Positions 1 to 15,100 of a DNA stretch of 64,000 nucleotides are shown piece after piece. The position numbers were made by a program, and so were the translations under genes. The DNA is from Heliocidaris tuberculata. Its lineage: Eukaryota > Echinodermata > Echinoidea > Camarodonta > Echinometridae. The notes below the pieces were generated by a model, which ran no database searches, was not told the origin of the DNA, and saw nothing but the letters and a program-made list of their open reading frames with translations. The stretch lies in contig CM046845.1 in assembly GCA_025618425.1 (NCBI GenBank), forward strand, positions 9,815,439 to 9,879,438, written 5' to 3'. Every line of letters starts with the position of its first letter. The stretch's first letter is position 1.

Positions 1-576
1 AAAATTTTGTCACTATCAATAAATGAAAACTATTCTTCAGCCTGTTCAAAACTAGAACATTTTCATGACAAATTTTGTTGCAAATATTCATCTTAAAAAA
101 TTTCTTGCTGCTGGCCACTTTTTCCCTAAAGTGTCATTTTGGCGTCGCATACAATAAATTCACTATATTGAAACTTTTCATTCAGTTTTTATAAAGAAGT
201 GTTTATCTTTTCTCCTTCAATATCTTAAATACATTGTACTTACAGTGAATGAAGTTCCCATTTAAGGAAAGGATGTTTTCCTTTCTTCTTTGGAGGATCT
301 TATGTGGGTAGGGCTGCAGAAGGCAGGCACTGATATCAAGGGGTGGGGATAGGGACACTGTTGTGGGGGGGGGGGGAGAACAGTCTACATGTATAATCTA
401 ATTTTATTAAATAAAGTTTCTTTGTCTTTTCTAAATTACCAGAATGAAGTCTACTTTCTTAAAACAAATCAAAAGACTAACAGGGAAGAGGGAGGGGGGG
501 GGGGGGGGCTGATAAGGAGGAGGGGGTGGGGACAGATGTAGGGGAAAGGAGAAGCCTCCCATTGAAGATGACTTAC
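1..576 (-). other. RELCH intron 21 (5' part)
   Basis: Starts with GTAAGT at 576. No exon is visible before the window edge. It holds G-runs at about 364-377 and 496-508 and purine-rich sequence; nothing else is recognised. Confidence 0.7.
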
Positions 577-665
577 TTCATGTTCTGGTAGTACTGTCTC
601 CATGTCTTTTCTCAAGCATCTGAGTCCAGGGAGCATGGCATCTCGGATCAGATCTACAGACAGGA
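577..665 (-). CDS. RELCH: RELCH exon 21 (last exon in window)
   Basis: Encodes LSVDLIRDAMLPGLRCLRKD followed by METVLPEHE, matching vertebrate LPGLRCLRTDMEHLSPEHE. Ends in phase 0 before GTAAGT. The vertebrate protein continues with about 60 more residues, so at least one more exon is expected beyond the left edge. Confidence 0.93.
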
Positions 666-2769
666 CTGTGAAAGCATGGTATTCTCATTAAGGAAACAAA
701 AAAGGTCTACGTGAAATGGAGAAAGATGCATATAAATTCAAAGGTAGTGAACCAGTTGCCCACCCACAAATATTTGCTCATTTTTAGGGTAAAAAAAAAT
801 AAATAAATAAAAAAAAAAAAAAAAAATTTATATCTTGTTTTAATTAATCCTCTCATTTATGTTTCTCTCTGTTATACAATTGAAATGATCATGGTTTAAT
901 TCATGTTAACACATTATCTGAAAGTGTACTAGTACATTATCACTCCTAACCTAAAAAGGGTACCAGACTCAAAATCCAGTCATGACACTTTCTGGTTCTT
1001 TTTATCATAAAAAATTGCTGTACTTTTGCTTTGTATACCATTTGTTCTGTACACGTATTCATTTTTTGGGAAAAATATGTTTCCTTCAAGCTCAACGTTT
1101 TGGGAGGTAAACATTACCACATCTTGATATACAAGAATATACATGTAGGATGATACACAGTAAAACTAAGAAAGTAGATATCACACATTATTTCAAGGCA
1201 ACTATAGGCAATGTAAAATTGTGTAAAAGGGGGCATTTGGGTGAATAGAGAGGGACAAAATTGGAACGGCTTTGGCATCCTTCTTTTCTTCTCTGAAATG
1301 ATGCATACCCTTTGATAATTTTTGTATTTATTATAAATGAAAGTAAGCGAAGGGGTCTGCATCATTCTGGGGTGGGGGAGTTATATGAAAATCCTTTTCC
1401 AATAGTTCCTATTCACCCTGTTTTACAGAAACACATGGTCTGCAAGTAAGTGCTTGTTTTAAAGTTGAAAGGGTGAAAAGATATGCATAAAAGAGTAGCT
1501 CCCATTGTAAACTTGTACACAATAAATCCTATATCTGACGACCATAGACCAAACTTTTTAAGAATAATCAGTGTCTAGCCAGTCTGGTAACATATGATTA
1601 GAGACTGCGCATGGCAACACATGCAACCAATACACACTAATCCTGTTTGAATCATGCACTGTAACTCTGTGCAGCCATGTCATTTAATCATTAAACAAAA
1701 AGGAGTAAGGGATAACAGAATCCTAATCTTATCCAAATCCTCTATGACAAAGAGTGTACCCTGGTGAAAGAGGAGAATGCCTACCAGAAATCAGTTTGTA
1801 AGGAAATGGCCTCTGAAAGAAGCATGCCAAACAGATACAATAAGGGGCGTGACAGGGGATTAGGAACCTTGTTATAAAAGCTCTACCCAATTACCGATGT
1901 GTGCAAAATTTGCATGCCCATTTAGTAAGTGTAATTTGATTATGTGCATGGAGAAGAGTGGCAAATTTAAGAGTTATTCAGTTTGAAAGGATCTGTCCAT
2001 TCTTCTCTCAGTCCACTCAGTTGATAAGATAATAACTCCTCTACCCATATTACAACAGAGGGCAAATTGAGATTATCATTATGATACCCCACCCAACCAA
2101 CAATGTCTGTAAATGTGAAGCCACACAAACCTAGTATGCCCATGCATGCCAGAGGCCCTACATGTATCTCTGCACATATGAAAAATTGACTTGAAAATAA
2201 AACATAGCTATTCCTGAAATACAACAAACCAAGCTGTCAAACCATTCTTATATTCTGAAAAGTGCAATTCTAATTCTAAGCAAGAAAACTGTCAGTTCAA
2301 TGTTTCAAAAACATATGTGTCTTACACATACATGTATATGTGTATGACTGCACAATGATTCATTTTATACTGTAGTTCTGAATCTCCACACTGAAAATCA
2401 TATTTTGACACTAGAAAATGAAAATGCTAATGGTAGACATTTTTTAAACACATCTTTATTTTAGTGGCTTACGCATCAGTATCAATTACATGTACTTTTG
2501 TAAAGGGTGAAGGGTGAAATTTGTTTGTACAGTTACACTGGTGACAAACTTGGGACATCACGTCATAACAGAAACTGGGGGGACAGAGCATATGCATCTA
2601 CAGCTCCTTCTCTGTGGAATAAGTTACCAATTTCTCTTAAAACAACCAATACCCTTCGAGGCTTTCAGTTAATTTTCCTTGTTCAAAGTTAAACTTTTAT
2701 TCCACTGACTTTACATTGGTATGTTAAAATGATTTTGCAGGCATTGTGAGCATCTCTAAAATTATCATT

Positions 2770-2807
<38 letters not shown>

Positions 2808-5800
2808 AATCATCATTAATTGTTATTATATGTAAAATATTGATATCGCACAGAGTAAAAGGATACAGCAGCATGAGATTGCACTGTAAGCTTCAAAGAG
2901 CGCCATGGCGACCTCCGCTCTGTGAGCATCGTTGGTTGAGTGACTGTTGGTATATGCCATGGCTGCTAGGCGAGGTAGAATGACTGTAAGGAGTCAAAAG
3001 AACAGAACATTCTTATAACTCATACCAAGGACACAGTGACACACTGAATAATATATTACATCATTTTATTACCCTTGGTACAACTGCAGCATAACTGAAT
3101 TACAAAATTGTATATCGATACCAAATCACACTAACAACTTAGAAGAATCAGAGGACAAAATGGCCAACTTGAGGTACAATAACTATTCAATCACACTACT
3201 ATCACAGATTTTATATTGCTACCTCATCACATTTCATTTCAGGCAATGCTAAGAAATGCTAGAAATGGCAACAACTCATGCAGATCTATGCATGAAATGT
3301 GGTAAGGTGGTATTGTTTGAAAATCTGTGATACTCTTGTAAGCAAGTATTCCTAATCAAACTATTAAAGGAACGGTCTTATAACAGGTTTCCCTCCACCA
3401 CTCTCTGCCCATTCTATTGGATGTAATTAATTCTTCTTGAGGTCAGAATTATCACATTTTAAAGCCAACAACTGACAGATCTCCAATGGTAAACGTACAC
3501 TCATCCCTGAATTTGGGCTCCGCGTTGGGTCCAATCTTGCCCAGCGTATGTATAACCTGGACCATGAGGGAGTGCTCCTGCGTGTAGTTGGTGTCGTCGA
3601 GGAAGGTCTGGAACTGGGTGTAGACCCGGTCCAGTGTCTCCTTCTGATTGGTGTTCTCCAGGATGGTGCCAAAGGCAGGGATGGTGGCTACCCGAACAGA
3701 GCTACAGAGAGAAAGATTTAAAGATCCTGAAGATTACCACCTTAAAGTGATTGATTAACTTTGTGAAAAATTGTAAAATCAGCTCAAATGCCAGTGAATT
3801 GTGTGCAGTCCTCTAACTACATATATAATTAAGGATATGTGAAAGTATGAGAGAAAATGGAACCCGTTTACTGTCCTAAAAAAGAGAAAATCGCGATCAA
3901 TCGCTAGCGCAAGTCGCTCGGCTTCTTCGCTGTGCTGCAGTCACAAAAACCAAGCACCAGCGCTTGGCGATTTCAGAGCGGGTTTCCAGCCCATATGGTA
4001 TTCTGTGATAGAGCGAGGTATGCCAACCATAAGAGTTCTTTAGGGTTCGGTGGTACTCTATCCCGACATCAATGTTCAATCGTAAATATCTTGATATATA
4101 AACGACCGATCAGCTTATAAAACTCAGGCGATTCCTGTGTGAGCTAAAGGTTTGCAATTATGATTACAGCATTAGCTGAAACAGTGATTTTTTTTTTCAA
4201 TCCTGGGCAAAGTTAATCGATGCCTTTAAAGATAAAGTTGAGTTCTGGGCCCCGTCTTATAAAGAGTTGCGATTGATTCAAATCGATCGCAAGTCCTTCA
4301 ATCAATCCCAAATTTGCAATCTCCTATCTCTTAAGTACAGAGTTGCGACTGACATCAATTGCAAATTATTTGCAATCAATCGCAACTCTTTATTAGACAG
4401 GGCCCTGGTCATGCGATTTACGTTGTGAAAGAAACTGTCTCAAAACAGTTTGGAAAGGTTGATCATGTCTACATGAGAATGGGTTGTATACTGTGAGGTT
4501 TTGGAATGATCAAATTGATAAGAAATTGACCCAATCTCGCTGAAAAGCACATGCACTGCACAAAGAAATGGGTATATGGGACTGCACAAATGTGTTGTGA
4601 ATGTTCGGCCTGAACACTTCAACTGTTTCTCGTTCATATTTCAAATAGGAGGGCATTTGTAGAGCACTCCTTTTCAGGGGACATTTCTACTATGATGTAC
4701 TTCCAAACTGACATAAAAGAAATAAGCAAGCTCACAAATTATCTTTCACCTTTCCCAGAACTCAACCTTTTCTTTAAGTATGGGTATTACGGACTGGAGT
4801 CCTTTCTCCCACTCTTCCCCACACATAATCACATCAACTTACACGTCTGAATCTCCCGAGAGGGTGATGAGTGGAGGCACCAATCTTAGATGACACTAGA
4901 GATTCATTCATAACAATTCAAAGACTGGACTCCTTTCTTCCACCTTTCTCCACACGCAATCACATGCACTTGCACATCCCGAGACTCCTAAGAGGTTAAT
5001 GAGTGCAGGCACTACTCAAGATGATGACCAGAATTCACTCATAAATGCCATGTCAAAATTATGTCAAAGACTGGACTCCTTTCTCCCTGCCTTCACCACT
5101 CACAATCACATCTAATTACACATCCCAGTCCCCTGAGAGGGTGATCGGTGCAGATACCACTCTGGATGACACCTAAGATTCACTTACAATTTTAAGACTG
5201 TTCTCCTTTCTCCCAACCTACATTGTACACCACTCACAATCTGATCACATTAACTTACACATCCGAATCTCCTGAGAGGGTGATGAGTGCAGGCACCACT
5301 CTGGATGAGACCAGAGATTCGTTGATACCCTTGGCAAGCAGTTCAAAGAGCCTGGCTGTGACGATACGGACGGAGGAGGCAGTGTGGACCACGCAGCTCC
5401 ATAGGGTGGCAAGCAGGAGCTCATGGTAGGTGGGGTTGGCACTATGAGAGAAAGGAGCGAGAGGGAGGGAGAGGAAGAAAAGAGATTCATAACTCAGTGA
5501 GAGGCTTGAATGTTCAGGGCAATGAACCTTTAAACAATAAAGATTATTTGCAGACACATCTTTCTGTAGAAATGTACATTAATTTGATTAGAAGATAATT
5601 TTTCAAAATTTGTGAAAAAAATGATTTTTTTTTTCAAACTGGAAAATATTTTGCTGCACTATGCTAATATTTTTTCTCTGATATTCACAGATATAGAAGT
5701 TGATGCACTATACTTGGAGAACAGGTACATATTGTGTTTTGGAAGATGAAACTAAATGATATTAGTGTTGGTGACAATACGCGGACAAAATTTTGCATTT

Positions 5801-8800
5801 AATTCATGTCATTACAAAATCTTACAATGTGTTAGAATTGATTAGTTAAAAGTGAAAAGTTACAATAAACCAGTACGTAGTTACCATTTATGCATGTGCA
5901 GATAGAGGTCATTTGTAATGAGTACAATTGACCTCTAAATAATTTCATAGTGTGTGCACCATGATGCAGGCCCCAGTATGATTTAATTTGTTAAACAAGT
6001 AGTGCGTCCACCAAAACAGATGCACGTGCACATTGGGGTCATTTCAGGGTCATGTGTACCATTTACTAATTATGAACTGGCTTATTGGCAAGTTAACCCT
6101 TTCGCAACATCACTCCTCATTTTGTTTGGCTCAAGAACTTTTGATTCAGAGCTCTTAAAAAATATACTAGATATATGAGTAGAAAAAGCAAAAATTGCGG
6201 CACACACAGTCCATTTTTGTTGCATTACCATATTGCATTTGAAGCCAGGAATTTTAAAAAGGATAATAAGCTTCAGAATCCTTAAATTGGCAACACATTA
6301 AGAGGTTCATAATCACTGTTTTTTATCAAAATTGGCCATTTTCTCAACTTTTCGACAAAGTTCCTAATCCTAACCATGTATGTTGTTTTCAAAGACATTA
6401 CATTTTATTCAAACCTTGTAGCACTAAAAGAAAAATATCATTGTTGCCAATTTGAAGAACAAAATATGATCAATATAGCACTTAAATAATTCCTGTCATG
6501 AAAGGAGTAAAAGTGCACTGGAACGCATCTGTTGTTACTTACTGTAGATCATTGAAAGCCAGATGGATGCTATCCTGGGGAGCCTGGCACTGGCCCAGGA
6601 TCACGATGCCTTCTTGGAGGTAGTGCGAGATCTGATGACGATCATCCTCTCGATAATGGCTTCCCAGGACTCCACATACGAACACTGGTAGCGTGGCCTT
6701 GGCTATCGCGCTCTGGCCGGATCGGACAAGGGTATCTGACATTGGCGATTAATTAAAAGGAAAAAAAAAAGATAAGAAAGAATTATAGCATACATAACTG
6801 CTTATCATTTGCAGCACAAGTACAAATTGTTGACAACAAATAACATAACATTCTTATTCCAATGTAAGAGCAGCAAATTTGGAAATGAGAGTTATTGACA
6901 TTAGAAATAACAGTTTATCATGAAAAAAGTAGACCTGCTTCACTTGCATTTTTCTTTGACCTTTATACACTTCTATATCCCTCTCATGTTCCTCTCTTAC
7001 AACGTATTAAACATGTTAATGAATCATCATTATAATAAAGAGTAGCCAAAAATCTAATATCAAATTGACAAATGAAAATACAACTGTACAGCGAATATGA
7101 GCAGAAGTAAATCAAATATTTTCACAAAGAATTCTTTTTCTGATTGATACTCACGGTACTGTTCCTTGGGCACATTTAGTACTGCTTGGAATTTCGGCGT
7201 GACCTAGAAAGGTAAACGAATAAAACTGAACAAATTAACAATCCAAACCATACTGCCAACGTGATATAGAAATAAAAGATACCAGACGTCATGATTCGAA
7301 CCATGACACATGTATCTAAGGGTTGGTCATGCCTATACAATGCAACACTAAAAGCTTGAAACATTTTGATAATGTACTTCAACACAAGGAACTTCTCATT
7401 TATATCCTATGATATTTCATCTATATCTATCCTTAATGACAAAATGACAAAACTTAAATTTACATGCATGCTTGTAATTTGGTGGAAAATAAAACAAAAA
7501 TTTAGGAAGGAATTCAACAAGCCATTTATTTTCACTGTAAGCTACACTAGCCCGCTGGCTACTGAATAGTCTCATTCTCATAAGCTTAAAGATAAAGTTG
7601 AGTTCAGGTCATGCGATTACATTGTGAAAGAAACTGTCTCAAAGCAATTGGGGAAAGGTACATCATGTCTGCATAAGGACTGGTGTATAATGGGAGGTTT
7701 CGGAATCATCAAAATGATAAGAAATTGACCCAATCTCCCTGAAAAGCACATACTCTGTACAAAGATATGGGTGTATGGGACTGCACATACATGTGGCATG
7801 AATGTTCAGCCCAAACACTTTAGCTGTTTCTCATTATACATGTTTGGAATATGAGGGCAATTGAAGAGCAATGATTTTCATGGGACATTTCTACTAAAAT
7901 GTTCTTCAAAACTGACATAAAAGGAATGAGAAAGCTCACAATTTTTTTTTCACTTTTCCCAGAACTCAACCTTCTCTTTATAGATAAAGTTGAGTTCTGG
8001 TTATGAGATTGAATTGTGAACAAGGTAACTGTCTCAAAGCAATTGGGAAAAGGTGATTACATAGCACATACGAGTTGGTGTATGCTGTAAGGTTTTGGAA
8101 TCACCAAAATGATAGGAAATTGACTTAATCCTGCTGAGAGTCACATGCACTGCACACAGAAATGTGTATATGGGACTACACGCAAATGTTCGGCCCAAAC
8201 ATTTCAGCTGTTTCTTGTCATATTTCGAATGTGAGGGCATTTGAAAAGCAATGATTTTCAGGGGACATATCTACTATGATAATCTTCCAAACTATCATAA
8301 TACGAATGAGAAAGCTCAGAAATTATTTTTCAATTTTCCAAGAACTCAACCTTCTCTTTAAAAGGACCATCCAGTTCCCATGTCAAAAATGTAAAATGAA
8401 CACTTACCTTAGTATCTGTGAATGCTGGTCCAAAGGTCTTGCAGATATGTACAAAGAGTTTGGTGAGTGCTCTTACACAGTTTGTATGCGAGGCATCTAA
8501 CCTTCCAACAATTTCTAACAATCTTGGAATGCTGTAAATTAGAAGTTGAATACAGAATGACAATTATGATAATAATATTCATAATACTGATGATTACAAA
8601 AATGATATGAAAAATAATAAACATTTGATTTATCTTCACATAATTATAAAATAACAGGAGATATAATGATATAGAAAAGCATTATACATGGTAATATCAG
8701 AAACAAGAAAAACTAGCCCTGCAATCGTGCAAAATGATACACTGGTACTGTTGTGGTAAGCAGAGGGAGAATGCATGGTCACCATCATTAAGAATGGTTA

Positions 8801-11800
8801 TCTGCATCTTGGCATTTAAAGGGATTCGGTAACTTTGTGGAGGCTTGATTTAATAAATTGTTGAATTTTGATATCTGTCTTGTATACATGTAATGATGTT
8901 CAGAAGGATAAATAAATAGCCAGGCATAGAAAGGTTTTAAAATATATACATGTAATGCTATTATTAAGATATCTATGACTGAATACTCCCATTTACGAAA
9001 GCGTATGGCCATACGCTTTAATCTAACACTGAGTCTATGGGGGAAAATGAGTCTGGCATTTCCGGTCACTTGCATATGTTTACTTTTGGGAAGCACATGA
9101 TGATTTTGAAGTGCTTTTTTCCCCTGTGGGCTTCATTTTTACACCATATTACATACACTGATAGCATGTAAGGCCAGGCAGCTCAGATTTTATCAAGCCT
9201 CTACAAAGTTACCAAATCACTTTAATGTTAATGATAATAATGAGAAAATGCTAATGAAGGTACATACAATAACATATATTTATATGCTACAAGGCATATT
9301 TTAGAAGCTGTAAAAATAAGTGAACTGTAAAATGTAATCCTCACTGGACAGATCAAAAGTATTACATGTATCATTTCAATACATGTACATAAATATGGAT
9401 TAGATAATTAGGGCCAGAATAAGTTCTAGGCTCCCGCCTTTTCATCTATAGAGTTGACATTGATCCAAATTGATCACAAGTCCTCAAATCAGTCACTGAA
9501 CCAAAATAGCTAATTTCTTATGTTTGGAGTTGCAACTGATATTGGTTTGCAATCAGTTTTGATCAATAGCAATTACAGTGAAACCTGTATATAAAGACCA
9601 CTCAAGAGAGACAAGAAAAGCATTCTTTATGAGCAGGTGGTCTTTACGTACAGGTTCCTTTAATACATGTTTCAATGGGAAACAGTTTTCAAGGGAAACA
9701 AAAATTGTGGTCTTTATAGACAGGTGGTCTTTCTATACAGGTGGTCGCTAAAGCAGGTTGGACTGTATTTAAAAGAGAGGATCTTGATCAATTTCAGGCA
9801 AGAAGGCAAAATGAAGGGAATCAAGTGGACTTACTAATCATTTGTGAGCCAGTTGTAGCTCGCCCACGATTCCGTATCTCCATCTTGAATGGTGAAAGCT
9901 TCAAACGCCTTCATGAGTCTAATGAGTCTCCTTTTATCACCCATGATGACAGTCAGGTTGTGAAGAGCACACAGTGGCTTGGGAAATCTTGTGACTGGTG
10001 GAATGAAAATCAAGAAACAATATCTGCATCAAATAGTCTATTTTTGTCCTCAATAATTATCAATGAAATAAAAACACATTACCTTCCTCATTGAAACTGG
10101 ATAAAATCCATGATTTTTTACATTTCCCCTTCTTTGGAGAGCATTTTCTCCCTAAAACTTCATCAATCTTTATCTGTAGTCAACTCTGGACTAACCTTTC
10201 TTTGATATCAATTTATCAATCCATCATTATTGTCATCTGCCTCTCTTTCTCCTTCCTCCCCTTCCCTTCCCTTCCCTTATTCTGCAGACCATCTAATCAG
10301 TTGGTCCTCTCCTATCACCCTCTCTCATTAACAATTCTATTTTATGACTGTATTCATTCAATTTCTTAATCACTCATCTACACAGCTACCTAACATACCC
10401 TCGACTTCAACCTAGTCCCCAACCTCTCCTACATCTGTTCCTCGAACGGTCATGTCCAAAGCTTCCTTAGCTGGCAAAGATCCCTTCCCTCTTCCCGACC
10501 AGTCTCCCCATGATCTCAGTTACAGTTGAGAGTTTTTTTGTTTTTTTTCATGACACACATGTACGATACATAAAAATGTTTCACCGTGCCTACCTTCTAG
10601 TTCTTCTTCTTCTTCATCCTCTTCTACTCCGTTCTGCATCTGTTCCTCAAATGGTCCAGTCTTGAGGATGTTGGCATATAAGGCAGGCACCAGGCACTGT
10701 AACGTGTGAGCATAGTGCTCTATCAGCCGCTCTCCCTGCAAGAGATCTGGCTTGGGCCTCTGAAGGTCCTGATCAGAACAAACGGAGAGATAATTACAAT
10801 GAAGAGGTGGGAAGAATAGGTTTTTATCCAGAATAAGTTTGAGAGAAGGATGGTGAAAATGGCAAATATGGTGAATGATATATCTGCATTTAAAGGAGGG
10901 AGAGCCTTGATTGATTTGGCAGGGACCATGCACTGTATAAAAGTGTGAGCATATTGCTCTATCAGCCTTTGCAGATCCTAATCCTAAAACATATAAAACA
11001 AGGGTTTGACAAAGCCTGTCATGGCAGAGAGGAAATTTTTCCTAAAGACTTGTTTACGTAAATATTTCAAGTAAATGTACGAGTATATGATGTTCCCATC
11101 TCGACTTACAATGGCAGTGACTTCAAGGCGTTTAAGTACAGTTGAGATGAGGTTGGTTTCCAGTCTGTCCAGATCCTGGGCCCAGGCGGCAAAGGCCGAG
11201 AGAAAGACTTGTTGAGTTGCATTGACTACGCTATCTGAGCTATCACCCAGGGCCTTGAGTAACAAGTCTAGACCCTAATGAAAAAGCAGAGTTATACGGA
11301 ATTGGATGGTGAGGCTTCCATAGCATCCTCCTAGTTCTCAGATTTTACTCTGAGATCATTACTTAATACCAGCCAGGCTTTGAGATTCATAAAAATACTT
11401 CTACTAGACAGGGACACATATATATATATATATATAACTTTAGGTTATACTTATTTTCTACCATCTGGTACCTACACAGAACTATTGCTCTACTTTTAAA
11501 TTCAAGATCATCAATATAGGAACAAAAATGAGAAAATGAAGATCTCTAAAAATGGCCTAAAGGCAACACTAATTACAGACTAGGATGACTGTTTTTCAAT
11601 TTAATATCTGTTCTGCTGAATAAAAAGAAATATTTATGACAAGATCCAATATCAGACATGCATTTATAATTTGATACACATCTACTCCCTGCCTATAACA
11701 CCTGTAAGTACTATAAAGATGGAAATAAAATTATCAATAAAAACAATGAGTTTAAAATCTATCATAAGACTTAATTCAATATTTCAACGATTATGCATAT

Positions 11801-12152
11801 GTGTTTTATGAAGAACTTTCTAAACGTTCTGAAGCCTCTCCTGTCCACTTTCAACATGAAATGTAAGAAAAAATTGTCAGGTATCAACTTCCAGATACTG
11901 CTCTTCATGCTTGATCTTATGTCTGAACCCAAATGACCTAAATTTCTTTACTACAAGTTCAACCTTACTTACTTGGTTGTATTTGTCTGTGTCGTCTATG
12001 AGAGAGAAGACGAGGCCTAAGCTTTTGACTGCAGACCCTCTTATCTCCTCTGCACGGTCCTCCAGCATCTGCTGCAGCATGGAGAGTACTAGGGAACTAC
12101 AGATCTCTTTCTGCAAGGGAGAGAGGGAGAGAGGGAGAGAGGGAGAGAGGGA

Positions 12153-12195
<43 letters not shown>

Positions 12196-15100
12196 AGAGA
12201 GAGTTAGAGACAGGCATACAGAGAGACAGACAGATGTGTATATTGAATTGTAAAAAAGAAATAGAACTGCATGATTTCCTGCTAAAACTAAGTATCACTT
12301 TCATAGCCTTCGTCAAAGCCTTGAAGAGACTAATACAAAAAAAAATTGTCCACGAATCAACATCAAAGTTCTCATTCACATCCGGTAAAATAGCATGAGA
12401 TCATTACTTTAAGTCAGAAGATGTACCTTTAAAAATAACAACATCAATAAATAACATTGATGAAAAAGACATCTTTCACACACTTATTTACAAAAGCAAT
12501 GTCTGTATCTTTGTCTTGTAATAGGAAATGGTATCATATGGGGTGGTAGTACTATGCACAAGTATAAATGTATTTATGAAGATGTGAGAAAGAACCTACT
12601 GGCAAGTAAGGGGACAAGGCTCCACACGACTCGGCCACAAGCAGTCTCCTCTCCAGGTACTTGTGCGTTATCTGCTCCCAGCACTGAGGGAGCAGTTCAG
12701 ACTCTGCCTTGGTCGGTCCTACATGTTTGGCAAAGGCCACGCAGCCACTCAGGATGATTTGCCTGCCAGAAAATAAGTTGACTACTGAATTCTTTAATTC
12801 CCATTGGCTTAATACAGGGAACACCTGGTTCCCATAAGCAATGGGTTAACGAATATTATTTGTCATGTTTTATGTTTTATTATCAAAATCTTTTAAAATC
12901 AGCTATTATCAATGTATTGAATTACATAATTGCTAAAAAAAACAAACCCAAATTGCTCTTAGCATCCTTACAGCTTGCTAGAGATATCCCTGATTAAGCA
13001 ACAATAAGCACCATACATGTATATGTCATTAACAGAGATGCTACATGTATCCCACATATCTGGTGCATTAGAGGTGTCACCAGAAAGAAACAATTGTAGA
13101 GAAGAAAATTTAGTAAACTTGTCTATTTGCCAACCATGACTGAAATATATATTTCCATATTCTACAGCAAATATATTCAAAAAGACAAAATGCTATCATA
13201 CAGTCTTTGACTATTGCAGAAACATATCATTACTTTAACTAGCTTTGGTACTAATTAGCTTCCTTCACTAAATGCCAGAAAATATTCTTCTCTTTATATT
13301 TTCTTACAACATAGTAAATAATCAATACATCATCTAAAATCTAGGCCCCGTTGCATAAAAGTTACTATTATGGTAACTTTGCCATCAATGGTAACTTCCA
13401 TGGAAACCTTGCTTTTGATTGGCTGTTGAGCATTGTTACCATGGTAGTTACCATTGATGGCAAAGTTACCATAATAGTAACTTTTATGCAACGGGGCCCT
13501 AGTCATCTTCCATACCTACATGTAAATTGAAACAAGATCTTGTTAGGCTTTCAAATTTGTAATTTTCACGAATATTATCAAAAAATTTCCCTGTACTCCA
13601 AGAAGATAAACTTTACAGACCTTTGATCTTCATCTGGCTTCTTGATGAGATTAAAGAGTAGATTTAGAAGCTGGTCCCTTTCTTTGGCTTCCGGATGTGA
13701 GCTGGCAGTGCACAGAATCAGAGGTACAAGTTCCTGTGGCACATAAATGAAAGACATTAAAGTCAAACTTTCATATGCAATGCACACAGAAACTACATGA
13801 GGTGGATAAAATGGGTGGTGATAAAAAGAACAGGTAAACGAAATTTGCTTTTAAAAAAAAGTCTAGCTACATGTCAGTGCAACATACACAAGACACAAAT
13901 GTTATATGCATTTCATTTGCAAAAAAGAGATCCCAAGCATTATTACTCCTATCCATTTTAAATACATTTTTAAAAAATTGTCCTTTAGTTAATCTGTCGA
14001 CTACTGAATTTTGTCATTCCTATCTAGGTTTATTTCTGTAGGGCAGGCAAAGGGTTAAATCACTTTACCTCTCTCTTTGCAAGTAGTACATTAGGAATGA
14101 TGTGCGGTAGACATCTTGCTAGCATCTCAAAGACCTCTTGACCCGAGGAGGCTATATGGGAAACCTCTTCGAGGAGTCTAGTCTCTGTGGTTTCAACAGG
14201 ATGCACAACCGTCCCTAGTAAGGCCTTCTGGAATGCCTCAGACACGTTTCTGCAAATGAAAAGTGTGACATTTATAGTGAAAAGGAAACTACTATTTTCA
14301 TCGGCTGAAGGTGTGGAAGTTCCTAGATTCTTCTAGTGGAAGAAAGTACAGTATTAACAAATGTGAGTTCCTGTTCTGCAGAAAAAAAAGGTAATGTTAT
14401 CTTCTTTCCCTGACAGTTCTGAATTATTAGGTTTAAATGAGTTAAAGTGTACCAATCACCCAAAGATATTTTGCTCTGTTATGTTAGGGGTTCCCTGTCA
14501 CTATACTATATTTGAAATATGAGCTTTAAATGTTGATTCTATAAAGAGATATTGCAAGTTGAAATACACTCCCAATAAACAACACAGTGACTTGTGAGGA
14601 GACTAGTCAATGTACCTGTACGCGTGCACGGAACCAAACTCGGAGTTGGGTTCTGCGTGAGGGGGGGGGGGTTTGTTTTCCTTCATTTTCTTCCTACTCC
14701 TTCACCGTTAACCCATAGAAGGCCAGGAAAGTGTTTTGAGGTTGATTTCATACATTCTATCTGTATGCAAATTATTTTTTAAGTGATTGGTACAGTTTAA
14801 GATATCATTTAACCCAGTTCATAATTTTCAGTTTCAGTTATGTAGCATTCTAGTGTAAGAAAATACATGAATACATCCCACTCTTTGAATTTGTATTTTA
14901 TAATGCAGTTACAATTTTCTTAAAGTTTACACTGATATGAATCAAAGAAGCAATTGTAAAATGCATGAAGCAATTTTAAACATACAATCACCATGACATA
15001 GCCAGATGTAAAAAATAAATAATGTAATCATTCTTCCTTACTTCCTCCTGGTAAGATAACCATCCATCATCTTCTCCTCCGTCTGACCTTCGACCTCTCT

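Noticed and set aside
3427..3672. 81-codon minus-strand open frame
   Set aside because: Shifted reading of RELCH exon 19; the true frame matches the family.
10091..10369. 92-codon plus-strand open frame
   Set aside because: Low-complexity Ser/Leu/Pro from pyrimidine-rich DNA, in the intron between RELCH exons 13 and 14 on the other strand.
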